From: Microbacterium sp. zg-Y818
Lineage (GTDB): Bacteria; Actinomycetota; Actinomycetes; Actinomycetales; Microbacteriaceae
Direction of reading: 5' to 3'
Assembly (NCBI RefSeq): GCF_030246905.1
Contig: NZ_CP126741.1
Span: 1,364,001 to 1,428,000 of the forward strand
Length of the DNA stretch: 64,000 nt
Part shown: positions 47,216-58,360 of the stretch, in pieces
Layout: each line of letters begins with the position of its first letter
How positions within the stretch are numbered: the first letter of the stretch is position 1
Made by a program: the position numbers and the translations under genes
The notes under the pieces: model-generated
What the model saw: the letters and a program-made list of their open reading frames with translations, nothing else
Told to the model about the DNA's origin: nothing
The model's database searches: none

Positions 47216-48253
47216 TCAGCGCGAGCGCTCGTCTTCTTCGAGCAGCCGGCTCAGATAATGTGCGACGGCGCGTACGGCCGCCATGTTCGTGGGGTAATCC
47301 ATGCGCGTGGGGCCGAGCAGCCCGATGCGCGCACGGGAACCGGTGGCGTCGTAGTCGCCGGTGATGACGGATGCCTCGGCGAGCCCGAACGGCTCGTTCT
47401 CGCGCCCGATGCTCGCCGCCAGACCCTGGTCGTCCGGGACCATCTCGGTCATGAGGCGGATGAGCGTCACCTGCTCCTCGATCGCCTCCAGCAGCGGGTA
47501 GATGCTGCCGCGGAAGTCCTGCTCCCGCCGCGCAAGGGTGGCGCTGCCGGCGAGCATGAGGCGATCCTGCCGGAACTCCTCGAGCTCCTCGGCGACGACC
47601 ATTGCGATCGAGCGGACGGCGTGGTCGAACGGATCGGGCTGCGCCGGTGCGGCGAGCAGGTCCGCGATGGCCTGGGCGCCGCCCTGCACGCTGCTGCCGG
47701 TGAGCATGCTGGCAAGCCGTGTCCGCACCCGGGTCATGCCCTCGTCGTCGAGTTCGGTCGGCACGGTCGCGATGCGCTGGGACACCCGGCCGATGTCGGT
47801 CACGACGATGACGATCACGCGGCCGCCGCCGAGGTTGACCAGCTCCAGGTGCGACACATGCGCCCGGGCGAACGACGGATACTGCACGATTGCGACCTGG
47901 CCGGTCAGCTGGGTCAGGGCGCGCACGGTGCGCGCGAGCAGGTCGTCGAGGTCGCCGGATCCTTCGAGGAACGACTCGATCGCCGACCGCTGCGCCGTGG
48001 TCAGTGGCCGCAGCTGCGCGAGGTGATCGACGAAGACGCGGTAGCCCTTGTCGGTGGGTACCCGCCCGGATGAGGTGTGCGGTGCGACGATGAGCTCTTC
48101 GTCTTCGAGCTGCGCCATGTCGTTGCGGATCGTGGCCGCCGAGACGCCGAACGCGTGGCGCTCGACGATCGCCTTGCTTCCCACGGGTTCGCGGGTGTCG
48201 ACGTAGTCCTGCACGATGGCGCGCAGCACCTGCAGGCCCCGTTCGCTGACCAT
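47216..48253 (-). CDS. hrcA: Heat-inducible transcription repressor HrcA
   Basis: A 345-residue repressor of heat-shock operons that binds CIRCE and needs GroE to be active. The N-terminal winged helix has REPVGSKAIVERHAFGVSAATIRNDMAQLE. The ATG at 48253 gives the standard start (MVSERGLQVLRAIVQDYVDTREPVGS is the family pattern in part). A CIRCE element lies 14 bases upstream, so it controls itself and dnaJ. Confidence 0.95.
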   Translation of the reverse strand: MVSERGLQVLRAIVQDYVDTREPVGSKAIVERHAFGVSAATIRNDMAQLEDEELIVAPHTSSGRVPTDKGYRVFVDHLAQLRPLTTAQRSAIESFLEGSGDLDDLLARTVRALTQLTGQVAIVQYPSFARAHVSHLELVNLGGGRVIVIVVTDIGRVSQRIATVPTELDDEGMTRVRTRLASMLTGSSVQGGAQAIADLLAAPAQPDPFDHAVRSIAMVVAEELEEFRQDRLMLAGSATLARREQDFRGSIYPLLEAIEEQVTLIRLMTEMVPDDQGLAASIGRENEPFGLAEASVITGDYDATGSRARIGLLGPTRMDYPTNMAAVRAVAHYLSRLLEEDERSR

Positions 48254-48267
48254 CCCACTCCCCTCCG

Positions 48268-48294
48268 CTGGCACTCGTTGTCGGTGAGTGCCAA
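48268..48294. promoter_or_regulatory. CIRCE operator (HrcA binding site)
   Basis: CTGGCACTC-N9-GAGTGCCAA matches the CIRCE consensus TTAGCACTC-N9-GAGTGCTAA, with 8 of 9 arm bases complementary. A -10-like TAGAAT (minus strand, 48300-48295) abuts it, so HrcA binding would block RNA polymerase. Confidence 0.92.
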
Positions 48295-48322
48295 TTCTAC
48301 CGTGTCGACCTTGCAACCGGCG

Positions 48323-49540
48323 TCAGGCGGTCAGGGCGCGCACGACCGCGTCGGCGAGCAGGCGGCCACGGCGGGTGAGCACGATGCGGCCCCGCAAGGC
48401 CGAGGCGCCGTCGATCAGACCGTCGGCGATCAGGGCCGCCACCGCGTGCCGCCCGGCATCCGTCACCTCGGAGACCGCCAAGCCGTCGCGGATGCGCGAG
48501 CGCAGCAGCACGTCCTCGAGGTTGCGGGATGCCGCGTCGGGGCGTTCCCTGCCCGCTGCGGGAGACTCGCCTGCGGCCAGGCGCTGGGCGTAGGCGGCGG
48601 GGTGCTTCACGTTCCACCAGCGCAGCCCCGCGACGTGGCTGTGCGCGCCGGGGCCGTACCCCCACCAATCGGAGCCGCGCCAGTATGCGAGGTTGTGCCG
48701 CGAGCGGTGCGCCTCGCCACGCGCCCAGTTCGACACCTCGTACCAGTCGAAGCCGGCGCCGGCGAGCATCTCGTCGGCCAGCTCGTACATGTCGGCCTGC
48801 AGGTCGTCGTCGGGGGCCGGGACCTCGCCGCGGCGGATCTGGCGGTGCAGCTTCGTGCCCTCCTCGATGATGAGGGCGTAGGCGGAGATGTGGTCGGGGG
48901 CGAGCGCGACGGCGGTCTCGATCGACCGCCGCCAGTCGTCGAGCGACTCCCCGGGCGCACCGTAGATGAGGTCGACGCTCACGTCGAGCCCCGCGCTCCG
49001 GGCGGCGGCCACCGCAGTGGCGACGTTGTCGGGGTTGTGGGTGCGGTCCAGCGCCGCCAGCACGCGGGGGACGGCGGACTGCATTCCGATCGACAGCCGG
49101 GTGACGCCGGAGGCGGCGAGGTCGGCGACCACCGTCTCGGTGACAGTGTCGGGGTTGGCCTCGACCGTGACTTCGGCCCCCGGCGCGATGCCGAAGCAGT
49201 CGCGCACCCCGGCGAGCATGCGGCCGAGGTCGCCGGCGGGGAGCAGGGTGGGCGTGCCGCCGCCGAAGAAGACGGTGCTCGCCGGGCGGATAGCCCCGGC
49301 GGCGGCCAGCACCTCGCGCGACAGCGCGACCTCGCGCAGCAGCGTGTCGGCGTACTGGTCCTGGCGTGCGCCGCGCAGCTCCCCCGCGGTGTAGGTGTTG
49401 AAGTCGCAGTACCCGCAGCGGACGCGGCAGAACGGCACGTGCAGGTAGACGCCGAAGTCGACTGCTGGGTCGACGGGGAGGTCCTGGGGCAGCGCGCCGT
49501 CTGCAGGCGCCGGGTCGCCGACGGGAAGAGTGGAGGGCAT
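48323..49540 (-). CDS. hemW: Radical SAM heme chaperone HemW
   Basis: A 405-residue radical SAM protein. The cluster motif is HVPFCRVRCGYCDF with Cys 38, 42 and 45. GGGTP (TVFFGGGTPTLL) and the C-terminal HemN-like domain are present. HemW binds heme and is a chaperone rather than a coproporphyrinogen oxidase. The ATG at 49540 overlaps the DUF1990 stop by one base. Confidence 0.93.
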   Translation of the reverse strand: MPSTLPVGDPAPADGALPQDLPVDPAVDFGVYLHVPFCRVRCGYCDFNTYTAGELRGARQDQYADTLLREVALSREVLAAAGAIRPASTVFFGGGTPTLLPAGDLGRMLAGVRDCFGIAPGAEVTVEANPDTVTETVVADLAASGVTRLSIGMQSAVPRVLAALDRTHNPDNVATAVAAARSAGLDVSVDLIYGAPGESLDDWRRSIETAVALAPDHISAYALIIEEGTKLHRQIRRGEVPAPDDDLQADMYELADEMLAGAGFDWYEVSNWARGEAHRSRHNLAYWRGSDWWGYGPGAHSHVAGLRWWNVKHPAAYAQRLAAGESPAAGRERPDAASRNLEDVLLRSRIRDGLAVSEVTDAGRHAVAALIADGLIDGASALRGRIVLTRRGRLLADAVVRALTA

Positions 49541-50190
49541 CAGGACGATGTCGTGTACAGCGGCGAGATCGCCCGCAGGTAACCGCGGAACAGTTCGCGG
49601 CGCCGGCGCCGCACGAGCGGCGGCAGCAGGCGGTAAAGCGGCGCGGTCGGCGCGTCGAACGCGCGGACGGTGAACCAGACCTCGTCGTTGTCGCGCCACT
49701 CGATCATGAACGACTCCTCGCCGCTGACGACCGAGCCGCCGACGGTGCCGAGGGCGAAGCCGATGCGGCGGGCCTCTTCGACGCAGAAGATGACGCGCAG
49801 TTCGGCGTCGGCGCGGTGGCCCTTGACGCGGCCGCGCACGTGCACCGTGGTGCCGGCGCCGACGTAGGGGGTGCCGTCGGCGTCGTAGCGCTGCTCAGCC
49901 TCGCGGCGGCTGGGGGCGATGGCGTTGCCCTCCGCGTCGAACGCGACACCGGAGTAGGACGGTCCAGACGCCGGGCGAACGTCCTCGAGCTCCAGGCCCG
50001 CCCCGCGCTGCGCGCCCCACGACAGCAGCGCTTCGCCGGCCGTGCGGAAGCGGTCCTCGCCACTGCCGAGGCGCCACGCCTCTGCGGCGGGGATGCTGCG
50101 CTCGGGCGGGTACTGCAGAAGGTCGGACGCCTGCGTCGCCCCGACGGCGGCGTAGTCGACCGTCTCGTCCCTGAAGGTCCCGCGGCGCAT
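49540..50190 (-). CDS. DUF1990 family protein
   Basis: A 216-residue protein matching the DUF1990 family, found mostly in actinobacteria and plants. The core runs from YAAVGATQASDLLQYPP to FMIEWRDNDEVWFTVRAFD; the fold is probably START-like. Function is unknown. It is coupled to hemW by a TGATG overlap and lies 42 bp after lepA. Confidence 0.85.
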   Translation of the reverse strand: MRRGTFRDETVDYAAVGATQASDLLQYPPERSIPAAEAWRLGSGEDRFRTAGEALLSWGAQRGAGLELEDVRPASGPSYSGVAFDAEGNAIAPSRREAEQRYDADGTPYVGAGTTVHVRGRVKGHRADAELRVIFCVEEARRIGFALGTVGGSVVSGEESFMIEWRDNDEVWFTVRAFDAPTAPLYRLLPPLVRRRRRELFRGYLRAISPLYTTSS

Positions 50191-50232
50191 GGAATCCAGC
50201 CTACTTCGTGAGGGTGCGTGAACGGTGGTCGA

Positions 50233-52077
50233 CTACTTCTTGCCGTCGACGTCGCCCGACAGGGCGGCGATGAACGCCTCCTGGGGCACCTCGACGCGGC
50301 CGACCATCTTCATGCGCTTCTTGCCTTCCTTCTGCTTCTCCAGCAGCTTGCGCTTGCGCGTGATGTCACCGCCGTAGCACTTGGCCAGCACGTCCTTGCG
50401 AATGGCGCGGATGTTCTCGCGGGCGATGATGCGTGCGCCGATGGCCGCCTGGATGGGCACCTCGAACTGCTGGCGCGGGATGAGTTTGCGCAGGCGCTCG
50501 GTCATCAGCGTTCCGTACGCGTAGGCCTTGTCGCGGTGGACGATCGAGCTGAAGGCATCCACCTTCTCGCCCTGCAGCAGGATGTCGACCTTGACGAGAT
50601 CGGCCGTCTGCGAGCCGGCGGGCTCGTAGTCCAGGCTCGCGTAGCCCTGCGTGCGGCTCTTGAGGTGGTCGAAGAAGTCGAACACGATCTCACCGAGCGG
50701 CATGTTGTAGCGCAGCTCGACGCGGTCCTCGCTCAGGTAGTCCATGCCCAGCAGGGTGCCGCGGCGGCCCTGGCAGAGCTCCATCACGGTGCCGACGTAT
50801 TCCTTGGGGAGCAGGATGCCGACCTTGACGACGGGCTCCGACACCTCGGCGACGCGCCCATCGGGGTACTCGCTGGGGTTGGTGACCGTGATCGTCTCGC
50901 CGGTGTCGGTATGCACCTCGTACGGCACCGACGGCGCCGTGGTGATGAGGTCCAGGCCGAACTCGCGCGAGAGCCGCTCGGTGATGATCTCCAGGTGCAG
51001 CAGGCCCAGGAATCCACAGCGGAAGCCGAAGCCCAGCGCCACCGAGGTCTCGGGCTCGTACTGCAGCGAGGCGTCGGAGAGCTTGAGCTTGTCGAGGGCC
51101 TCGCGCAGCTCCGCGTAGTCGCTGCCGTCGATCGGGTAGATGCCGGAGAAGACCATCGGCTTCGGGTCGGTGTAGCCGGGAAGCGCCTCGGTGGCGGGCT
51201 TGCGGTGGGTGGTGATCGTGTCGCCGACCTTGGACTGGCGCACGTCCTTCACACCGGTGATGAGGTAGCCCACCTCGCCGACGCCGAGCCCTTTCGTGGG
51301 GACCGGCTCGGGGTTGGACACCCCGATCTCCAGCAGCTCGTGCGTGGCCCGCGTCGACATCATCTGGATGCGCTCGCGCGGCTCCAGCTTGCCGTCGATC
51401 ATGCGTACGTAGGTCACCACGCCGCGATAGGAGTCGTAGACCGAGTCGAAGATCATGGCACGGGCGGGTGCGTCGGCGTCGCCGCGCGGCGCCGGCACAT
51501 CGCGGACGATGCGGTCGAGCAGCTCTTCGACGCCCACGCCGGTCTTGCCGCTGACGCGCAGCACGTCCTCGGGCCGTCCGCCGATGAGGCCGGCAAGCTC
51601 GGCGGCGAACTTGTCCGGGTCGGCCGCCGGAAGGTCGATCTTGTTCAGCACCGGGATGATCTGCAGATCGTTCTCGAGCGCGAGGTACAGGTTGGCGAGC
51701 GTCTGCGCCTCGATGCCCTGGGCGGCATCCACGAGAAGGACTGCCCCCTCACAGGCGGCGAGGGACCGACTGACCTCGTAGGTGAAGTCGACGTGCCCGG
51801 GAGTGTCGATCATGTTCAGTGCAAAGGTCTCGCCGCCTGCGGCCCACGGCATGCGTACCGCCTGCGACTTGATCGTGATGCCGCGCTCACGCTCGATGTC
51901 CATGCGGTCGAGGTACTGGGCGCGCATGTCGCGATCGGACACGACGCCGGTGATCTGCAGCATGCGGTCGGCCAGCGTGGACTTGCCGTGGTCGATGTGG
52001 GCGATGATGCAGAAGTTGCGGATCTGCGCGGGCGGCGTGGCTGCGGGCGCGAGCGGCGTGAGGGCACGGGGTGACAT
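50233..52077 (-). CDS. lepA: Elongation factor 4
   Basis: A 614-residue translational GTPase that acts on stalled or assembling ribosomes. G motifs: AHIDHGKST near residue 28, DTPGH ([13 protein letters not shown]) and NKID (VLNKIDLP). The LepA C-terminal domain follows domains II-V. It probably starts the lepA-DUF1990-hemW unit, since upstream is a 225-bp gap to the divergent nuclease gene. Confidence 0.96.
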   Translation of the reverse strand: MSPRALTPLAPAATPPAQIRNFCIIAHIDHGKSTLADRMLQITGVVSDRDMRAQYLDRMDIERERGITIKSQAVRMPWAAGGETFALNMIDTPGHVDFTYEVSRSLAACEGAVLLVDAAQGIEAQTLANLYLALENDLQIIPVLNKIDLPAADPDKFAAELAGLIGGRPEDVLRVSGKTGVGVEELLDRIVRDVPAPRGDADAPARAMIFDSVYDSYRGVVTYVRMIDGKLEPRERIQMMSTRATHELLEIGVSNPEPVPTKGLGVGEVGYLITGVKDVRQSKVGDTITTHRKPATEALPGYTDPKPMVFSGIYPIDGSDYAELREALDKLKLSDASLQYEPETSVALGFGFRCGFLGLLHLEIITERLSREFGLDLITTAPSVPYEVHTDTGETITVTNPSEYPDGRVAEVSEPVVKVGILLPKEYVGTVMELCQGRRGTLLGMDYLSEDRVELRYNMPLGEIVFDFFDHLKSRTQGYASLDYEPAGSQTADLVKVDILLQGEKVDAFSSIVHRDKAYAYGTLMTERLRKLIPRQQFEVPIQAAIGARIIARENIRAIRKDVLAKCYGGDITRKRKLLEKQKEGKKRMKMVGRVEVPQEAFIAALSGDVDGKK

Positions 52078-52302
52078 GTCGCGTCGAGTCTACCGGGGCT
52101 GCGCCGCGGTCGCGGGCTCGGTCGCGCGCCGGGCTGCGCGCGGGATCCTAAGGGATGCGGGGTGCGACACGCCAGCCCTGGTTCGGTGAGAACAAGTTAA
52201 CCGACGTGTCATCGATCTGACCCCTGAATTGAGCCGTCTGCTCAGTAGCGTGTCCGATGTCTGCGCGATTCCCCCAGCGCCCGACCATCACAGGAGACGA
52301 TC
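52078..52302. promoter_or_regulatory. Divergent promoter region between lepA and the secreted nuclease
   Basis: No gene is visible here. An AT-richer part at about 52185-52260 (GAGAACAAGTTAACCGACG) is likely to hold the nuclease promoter. A phosphate-type operator is possible but not convincing (see findings). CAGGAGACGATC gives the ribosome-binding site for the GTG at 52303. Confidence 0.4.
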
Positions 52303-55300
52303 GTGACGCAACGCCCCCTTCCTCTGTCCGCACGGCCCGCGCTTCGGCGGCCCTGGGCGCTGCTCACGGTTGCGGCGACGGTCGCGGCCGGTGTCTCGCT
52401 CGCGCCGGCCGCACACGCCGCAGTGAGCATCGGGGCGCCGGTCGTGATCGCGGAGGTGTACGGCGGCGGCGGCAACTCCGGTGGCGCCTATCAGCGTGAC
52501 TTCATCGAACTCGCCAACGTCTCCGACTCCGAAGTGGACCTCTCCGCGTACAGCGTGCAGTACGCCTCCGCCACCGGTGGCAACTGGCAGGTCACCGCGC
52601 TCACCGGCCAGGTGCTTCCCGCCGGCGAACGCCTGCTGATCGGGCAGGCCACCGGCACCGACACGACCCAGCCGGTGTTCGAGGCCGACGTCGACGGGAC
52701 CATCGCCCTCAGCGGCGGTCAGGGCAAGGTCGCCCTGGTCTCCTCGCTCACCCCGCTGTCGGGCGCGAGCGCCCTGGTGGACCTTCCCCAGGTCGTCGAC
52801 TTCGTCGGCTGGGGCGGCGCGACCCACTTCGCCGGAAGCGCCGCCGCGCCCGGCACCACCAACGCGCAGAGTGTGAGCCGCGACGAGGCGGCTGCCAACA
52901 CGGCCGACAACGCCGCGGACTTCACCGCCGCCGCGCCCACGCCCCAGGGTCTCGGCGCGGGAGGCACCGATCCGGATCCCGAGCCCGAACCGGAACCCGA
53001 GCCCACCGTCGTCGCGATCGCCGACATCCAGGGCGCGCAGGCGGAGTCGCCCCTCGTCGGCCGCACGGTCACGACCACCGGCGTGGTGACCGCGCACTAC
53101 CCCACCGGCGGTTTCGGCGGCTACGTCATCCAGACCCCCGGCACCGGAGGGGCGCTGGACCCCGCCACCCACGTGGCATCCGACGCCGTGTTCGTCCGCG
53201 CGCCGGAGGCCGTGTCGGAGGTCGCCCTGGGCGACACCGTGCAGGTCACCGGCCTCGTCGGCGAGTATCAAGGCCTCACCCAGCTGACCGTCTCCCCGGG
53301 TGCCGCCGCCGTGGTCGAGCCGGCGGCAGCGCCGGTCCCGGCCACCGTGGGCTGGCCCGCTGACGACGCGCAGCGCGAGGCGCTCGAGTCGATGCTCGTC
53401 GCCCCGCAGGGGTCGTTCACGGTGACCAACACCTACTCGACCAACCAGTACGGCGAGGTGGGGCTCGCCGCGGGCGAGACTCCGCTGCGTCAGCCGACCG
53501 ACGTGGCACGCCCCGGCAGCCCCGCGGCCGACGCCGTCACCGCGGACAACGCCGCGCGGGCCGTGACGCTCGATGACGGCGCGAGCATCAACTTCCTCAG
53601 TGCCGCCAACAGCGCGCTCACCCCCGGGTACGTTTCGCTCGCCGAGCCCATCGTCGTCGGCGGCGCGGTGGAGTTCGCCGAGCCGGTCATCGTCGACTAC
53701 CGCAACGGTTCCTGGAAGCTCAACCCGACCGCACCGCTGACCGGAGACGGCTCCGGCGCTGACGGAGTGTCCTTCACAAGCCCCCGCACCGCCGCGCCCG
53801 AGGAGGTGGGTGGCGACCTGTCGATCGCCTCGTTCAACGTGCTGAACTACTTCACCACCGTCGGCACCGACAGCGCCTCGTGCGTCGCCTACACCGACCG
53901 CTTCGGCGACGGCGTGACGGTGCGCCAGGGCTGCGACCAGCGTGGGGCGTGGGACGCCGAGGACCTGCAGCGTCAGCAGGACAAGATCGTCGCGGCCATC
54001 GAGCAGCTGGATGCCGACGTTGTGGGGCTCATGGAGATCGAGAACTCCGCCGTCCTCGGCGAAGAGGCCGACGAGGCCACCGCGACGCTCGTCGATGCTC
54101 TCAACGCCGCGTCTGAGCAGGAGAAGTGGGCGTACGTCGCCTCGTCCGAGGATCTGCCCGATCTGTCGCAGCAGGACGTCATCACCAATGCGATCATCTA
54201 CCAGCCGGCCGCGGTCTCGCCCGTCGGTGCGGCGATGGCGCTCGGCGACCAGAGCGGTTCCGACCAGGCCTTCGGCAACGCCCGCGAGCCCATCGCGCAG
54301 GTGTTCGAGCCCGCCGACGGCGGCGCGCCCTTCCTGTTCGTCGTGAACCACTTCAAGTCGAAGGGCTCCCCCGGTCCCTGGCCGGGCGACGCCGACACCG
54401 GCGACGGTCAGGGCTCGTCGAACGAGTCGCGCGTGCGCCAGGCCACGGCGCTGCGCGACTGGGTGGCCGACGTGCAGGGCGATGTGGATGCCGTCGCGCT
54501 CGTGGGCGACTTCAACTCCTACGGCCAGGAGGACCCGCTGCAGGTGCTGTACGAGGCCGGGTTCGCCGGCGCGGAGTCGGCGTTCGGCGTGACCACGCAG
54601 TCCTACAGCTTCTCGGGTCTGTCGGGCTCGCTCGACCACGTGCTGCTCAACGAGGCGGCTCTGGGCCGCGCGACCGGAGCGGACATCTGGAACATCAACT
54701 CCGGCGAGGCCCTCGCCCTGGAGTACAGCCGGTTCCGCTCGCACGGCACCGAGTTCTACGCCCCCGACGTCTACCGCTCCAGCGACCACGACCCCATCAA
54801 GGTGGGGATGAGCGCGGCCGCCGCTCCCGTCGAGCTGACCCTGCTCGGCATCAATGACTTCCACGGGCGCATCGACGCCAACGCGGTGAAGTTCGCCGGC
54901 ACGATCGAGCAGCTGCGCGAGAGCGCCGCCGGCGATGTGCTGTTCCTCTCGGCGGGCGACAACATCGGCGCCTCGCTGTTCGCATCCTCTGTCGCGCAGG
55001 ACCAGCCGACCATCGACATGCTGAACGCGCTCGATCTGGCATCCAGTGCGGTCGGCAACCACGAGTTCGATCGCGGCTGGGACGACCTGGCGGGCCGCGT
55101 GACCGACGCGTTCGACGCGCCGCAGCTGGGTGCGAACGTCTACCTGGCCGGCACCGAGACCCCGGCCCTACCCGAGTACTCGCTGCACGAGGTGGACGGA
55201 CTCACCGTCGGCGTCATCGGCGCCGTGACCGAGGAGACCGCGACGCTCGTCTCCCCCGCTGGGATCACCGCGCTCGAGTTCGGTGACCCCGTCGAGGCCG

Positions 55301-57042
55301 TCAACCGCGTCGCCGCCGAGCTGAGCGACGGCGACGCAGCCAACGGCGAGGCCGACGTGCTCGTGGCGCTCTACCACGAGGGTGCCGGCGCCGGCACTCC
55401 CGACGGCGCGACCCTCGAAGAGGAGCTCGCCGCGGGCGGCCCCTTCGCCGCGCTGGTGAACGACACCGCCGCCGAGGTCGACGCGATCTTCACCGGGCAC
55501 ACGCACAAGGAGTACGCGTGGTCGGCCGCCATCCCCGGCACCGACCGCACCCGTCCGATCGTGCAGACCGGTTCGTACGGCGCCCGCGTCGGTGAGATCA
55601 CCCTCACCCTCGACGCCGACAACGGCGAGGTCATCGCGCACACCGAGCGCAACGTCGAGCGCACCACGGTCGACGACGCCACCCTCGTCGCGCAGTACCC
55701 CCGCGTGGCCGAGGTGTCCGCGATCGTTCAGGCGGCACTGGCGGCAGCCGCCGAGGTCGGCAACACGGCCGTCGGAGAGGTCGCGGCCGACATCACCACC
55801 GCGTACTCCGGCGGCTCGTTCGTCGACGGCGTGTGGACCGGCGGCACCCGCGATGACCGGGCGTCGGAATCGACGCTCGGCAACACCGTCGCGAACATGC
55901 TGCGCGACTCGCTCGCCGACCTGCCGAACGGCGCCGTCATCGGCGTCACCAACCCGGGTGGGCTTCGTGCGGACCTGTGGGACACGCAGGCGGAGTTCGG
56001 AGCGACCGCGGTTCAGGGGCTGCCCGACGGCACGGTGTCGTTCTCGCAGGCCAATGCGGTGCTGCCGTTCAACAACACGCTCGGCCTCGTGACGCTGACG
56101 GGTGAGCAGTTCACCACCATGCTCGAGCAGCAGTGGCAGCGCGATGCCGACGGCAACGTCCCGCAGCGTCCGTACCTGCAGCTCGGCCTGTCGGACAACG
56201 TCGCCTACACGTTCGACCCCGCCCTCCCCGAGGGTGAGCGGATCACGTCGGTGACGGTCGACGGCCAGCCCATCGATCCGGCGGCGGAGTACCGCATCGG
56301 CACGTTCTCGTTCCTGGCCAGCGGCGGTGACAACTTCCGCGTCTTCACCGAGGGCACCGGGTACGTCGACACCGGTCTGCTCGACTACGAGGCGTGGGTC
56401 GACTACATCGCCGACAACTCCCCTCTTGCCCCCTCGTACGCCAAGCAGGCCGTGCAGGTCACCGGGGTGCCCGAGACGGTCGAGGCCGGCGCGCAGGTGC
56501 AGTTCTCGGTGGCGGGGCTGAACCTCACCAGCCGCGGCGCTCTCGAGAACACCACGCTGTCGGTCGCTCTCGGCGACGCGGTGTTGGGTGAGGTGCCCGT
56601 CACCGCCGGCGCCGCGACGGTCTCGGTCACGCTGCCGGCCGGGGTCGCCGCGGGCGCTGCGGCGCTCACGTTGACGGCCCAGCCCTCGGGCACCGTCGTC
56701 TCGGTGCCGATCGAGGTGGCGGCGAGCACCGTCGAGAAGGCGCAGACCAGCACCCGCCTCGTGGCGCTGCTGCCGGTGCACATCAACCGTTTCCTGCCCA
56801 CGACGCTCGTCGCGTACGTGCAGCAGAGCGGGACACGGGCCGACGGCACAGTCGAGTTCCGCGAGGGTGGACCCGATGGCGCCGTCATCGGCACAGCTCC
56901 CGTGCGCGGCGGACTGGCGTCGCTGCGGCTGGGCACGCTCACCCGCGGCACCCACTCGTACACGGCCGTCTTCGTCCCCCGGGATGCCGAGACCGTGGCC
57001 GGGTCGGAGAGTGCGCCGGTGAAGGTGCGCGCCATCGGCTGA
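52303..57042 (+). CDS. Secreted ExeM/NucH-type endonuclease fused to a 5'-nucleotidase
   Basis: A 1579-residue extracellular enzyme. A Sec signal ends at about residue 46 (APAAHA-AVS). A lamin-tail-like domain (about 47-170), a [12 protein letters not shown] linker near 225-237 and an OB-fold region follow. An exonuclease/endonuclease/phosphatase domain spans about 505-840 ([23 protein letters not shown]). A metallophosphatase and 5'-nucleotidase C domain spans about 845-1370 ([34 protein letters not shown]). Ig-like domains end the protein. It should degrade DNA outside the cell and release nucleosides and phosphate. There is no LPXTG anchor or transmembrane tail. Start: GTG 52303, after CAGGAGACGATC. 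Confidence 0.93.
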   Translation: MTQRPLPLSARPALRRPWALLTVAATVAAGVSLAPAAHAAVSIGAPVVIAEVYGGGGNSGGAYQRDFIELANVSDSEVDLSAYSVQYASATGGNWQVTALTGQVLPAGERLLIGQATGTDTTQPVFEADVDGTIALSGGQGKVALVSSLTPLSGASALVDLPQVVDFVGWGGATHFAGSAAAPGTTNAQSVSRDEAAANTADNAADFTAAAPTPQGLGAGGTDPDPEPEPEPEPTVVAIADIQGAQAESPLVGRTVTTTGVVTAHYPTGGFGGYVIQTPGTGGALDPATHVASDAVFVRAPEAVSEVALGDTVQVTGLVGEYQGLTQLTVSPGAAAVVEPAAAPVPATVGWPADDAQREALESMLVAPQGSFTVTNTYSTNQYGEVGLAAGETPLRQPTDVARPGSPAADAVTADNAARAVTLDDGASINFLSAANSALTPGYVSLAEPIVVGGAVEFAEPVIVDYRNGSWKLNPTAPLTGDGSGADGVSFTSPRTAAPEEVGGDLSIASFNVLNYFTTVGTDSASCVAYTDRFGDGVTVRQGCDQRGAWDAEDLQRQQDKIVAAIEQLDADVVGLMEIENSAVLGEEADEATATLVDALNAASEQEKWAYVASSEDLPDLSQQDVITNAIIYQPAAVSPVGAAMALGDQSGSDQAFGNAREPIAQVFEPADGGAPFLFVVNHFKSKGSPGPWPGDADTGDGQGSSNESRVRQATALRDWVADVQGDVDAVALVGDFNSYGQEDPLQVLYEAGFAGAESAFGVTTQSYSFSGLSGSLDHVLLNEAALGRATGADIWNINSGEALALEYSRFRSHGTEFYAPDVYRSSDHDPIKVGMSAAAAPVELTLLGINDFHGRIDANAVKFAGTIEQLRESAAGDVLFLSAGDNIGASLFASSVAQDQPTIDMLNALDLASSAVGNHEFDRGWDDLAGRVTDAFDAPQLGANVYLAGTETPALPEYSLHEVDGLTVGVIGAVTEETATLVSPAGITALEFGDPVEAVNRVAAELSDGDAANGEADVLVALYHEGAGAGTPDGATLEEELAAGGPFAALVNDTAAEVDAIFTGHTHKEYAWSAAIPGTDRTRPIVQTGSYGARVGEITLTLDADNGEVIAHTERNVERTTVDDATLVAQYPRVAEVSAIVQAALAAAAEVGNTAVGEVAADITTAYSGGSFVDGVWTGGTRDDRASESTLGNTVANMLRDSLADLPNGAVIGVTNPGGLRADLWDTQAEFGATAVQGLPDGTVSFSQANAVLPFNNTLGLVTLTGEQFTTMLEQQWQRDADGNVPQRPYLQLGLSDNVAYTFDPALPEGERITSVTVDGQPIDPAAEYRIGTFSFLASGGDNFRVFTEGTGYVDTGLLDYEAWVDYIADNSPLAPSYAKQAVQVTGVPETVEAGAQVQFSVAGLNLTSRGALENTTLSVALGDAVLGEVPVTAGAATVSVTLPAGVAAGAAALTLTAQPSGTVVSVPIEVAASTVEKAQTSTRLVALLPVHINRFLPTTLVAYVQQSGTRADGTVEFREGGPDGAVIGTAPVRGGLASLRLGTLTRGTHSYTAVFVPRDAETVAGSESAPVKVRAIG

Positions 57043-57107
57043 CGAAGTGCTGGGCGTCCGGCCGGAGCTGCGTGCTCCCCCGGGCGCCCGGCTCGTAGGG
57101 TGGACCC

Positions 57108-57851
57108 ATGACGGTGCAGGTGGTGCTGGTCCACGGGATCCGCACGTCGGCGACGATGTGGCGAGCCCAGGTGGAGCACCTGGCTGCCCGTGGCATCCCC
57201 GTCCAAGCGCTGGATCTGCCGGGACACGGCACGCGCATGGCCGAGACGTTCACGTTAGAGGGTGCGTTCGCGACGATCGACGAGGCGGTGCGGGATGCCG
57301 CGACCCGCGGTCCCGTGCTGCTGGTGGGTCACTCGATGGGCGGGCTGATCTGCACCGAGTACGTCGGTCGCGAGGACCGGCCGCCGGTCGCCGGCTTCAT
57401 CGGCGCCTCGTGCACCTCGGTGCCGCGTGGCGTGGGGTTGACCGCGTACCGGCTGATCGCGCGCGGATTCGACGCGCTGCCGAGTCACGGCATCTGGTTC
57501 ACAAAGCGGATGCTGGCACGCACGCTGCCGCCCGAAACGCGGGAGGACTTCGGGGCGGGCGGATACGCGTTCACCGCCCAGGACGTTGCGCTCCGGAGCC
57601 TGTCGGTCCTGGACCTGCTGGCGGCCCTGCGACGGATCGACGTGCCCACGTGGTTCGTCAACGGCCAGTACGACCAGCTGCGGGTGAACGAACGGCTGTT
57701 CTGCCGGCTCGTGCCGCAGGCGGAACTCATCGTCGTGCCCCGGACCACCCACCTGGTGACCGCCATGCGTCCCGCGGTGTTCAACGCCGTGCTCGACCTC
57801 GCCGTCGCGACGCTCGAGCACGAGGTGGCGCCGTCGGGTCGAGTCGTCTGA
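57108..57851 (+). CDS. Alpha/beta hydrolase
   Basis: A 247-residue cytoplasmic serine hydrolase. The oxyanion segment is [12 protein letters not shown], the nucleophile elbow GHSMGG, and later acid and His residues lie in [11 protein letters not shown] and PRTTHLV. Substrate unknown; esterases and lactonases have this form. It lies 65 bp after the nuclease gene, with no terminator between, so it may be cotranscribed. Confidence 0.88.
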   Translation: MTVQVVLVHGIRTSATMWRAQVEHLAARGIPVQALDLPGHGTRMAETFTLEGAFATIDEAVRDAATRGPVLLVGHSMGGLICTEYVGREDRPPVAGFIGASCTSVPRGVGLTAYRLIARGFDALPSHGIWFTKRMLARTLPPETREDFGAGGYAFTAQDVALRSLSVLDLLAALRRIDVPTWFVNGQYDQLRVNERLFCRLVPQAELIVVPRTTHLVTAMRPAVFNAVLDLAVATLEHEVAPSGRVV

Positions 57852-57967
57852 GCCTGCTAGACTCTGTAGTCGGCTTGCGTGTGGGTTTCCTCCTCACACG
57901 ACTGCCGGGGGCACCCCTCTACTGCCGCTCGGCATTTCCTATCACTCCGAACGAAAGATACGTCGAC

Positions 57968-58228
57968 GTGGCGAACATCAAGTCGCAGATCAAGCGCAAC
58001 AAGACCAACGAGAAGGCCCGCGAGCGCAACAAGGCCGTCAAGAGCGAGCTTCGCACCGAGGTGCGTCGCACCCGCGAGGCCATCGCCGCCGGCGACAAGG
58101 CCGCGGCCGAGAAGGCCCTCATCAAGGCGGCCAAGAAGCTCGACAAGGCCGTCAGCAAGGGCGTCATCCACGAGAACCAGGCGGCGAACCGCAAGTCGGC
58201 CATCGCCAAGCAGGTTGCCGCGCTCTGA
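57968..58228 (+). CDS. rpsT: 30S ribosomal protein S20
   Basis: An 86-residue, Lys/Arg/Ala-rich helical protein of the 30S body, starting [20 protein letters not shown] after the initiator. It starts at GTG 57968 with GAAAG upstream. It lies near holA, an arrangement seen in many bacteria, and is followed by a hairpin terminator. Confidence 0.96.
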   Translation: MANIKSQIKRNKTNEKARERNKAVKSELRTEVRRTREAIAAGDKAAAEKALIKAAKKLDKAVSKGVIHENQAANRKSAIAKQVAAL

Positions 58229-58244
58229 CACGCAGCTGAACGTC

Positions 58245-58273
58245 AAGGCCCGTCCCCGCGTGGGGCGGGCCTT
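58245..58273 (+). terminator. Terminator after rpsT
   Basis: AAGGCCCG-T-CCCC (58245-58257) pairs with GGGG-CGGGCCTT (58262-58273) around GCGT, with one bulged T. A short T-rich tail (CGTCGTT) follows. Confidence 0.8.
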
Positions 58274-58286
58274 CGTCGTTGGTCGG

Positions 58287-58360
58287 AACTCCTCAAGACG
58301 GCGCGGGTCCGAGGCTGTTCGGGCGGTCTGGGGCCCGTCCGTGCTCGTCCTTGAGGAGTT
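58287..58360. repeat. Extragenic palindrome in the rpsT-holA gap
   Basis: AACTCCTCAAG at 58287-58297 is perfectly complementary to CTTGAGGAGTT at 58350-58360, with partly complementary GC-rich bases between. It could be a REP-like element. The rest of the gap up to 58592 shows no gene or tRNA. Confidence 0.5.

Noticed and set aside
52288..55062. A 924-codon open frame opposite the secreted nuclease
   Set aside because: It mirrors codon bias of the real gene, with no ribosome-binding site or recognisable domain.
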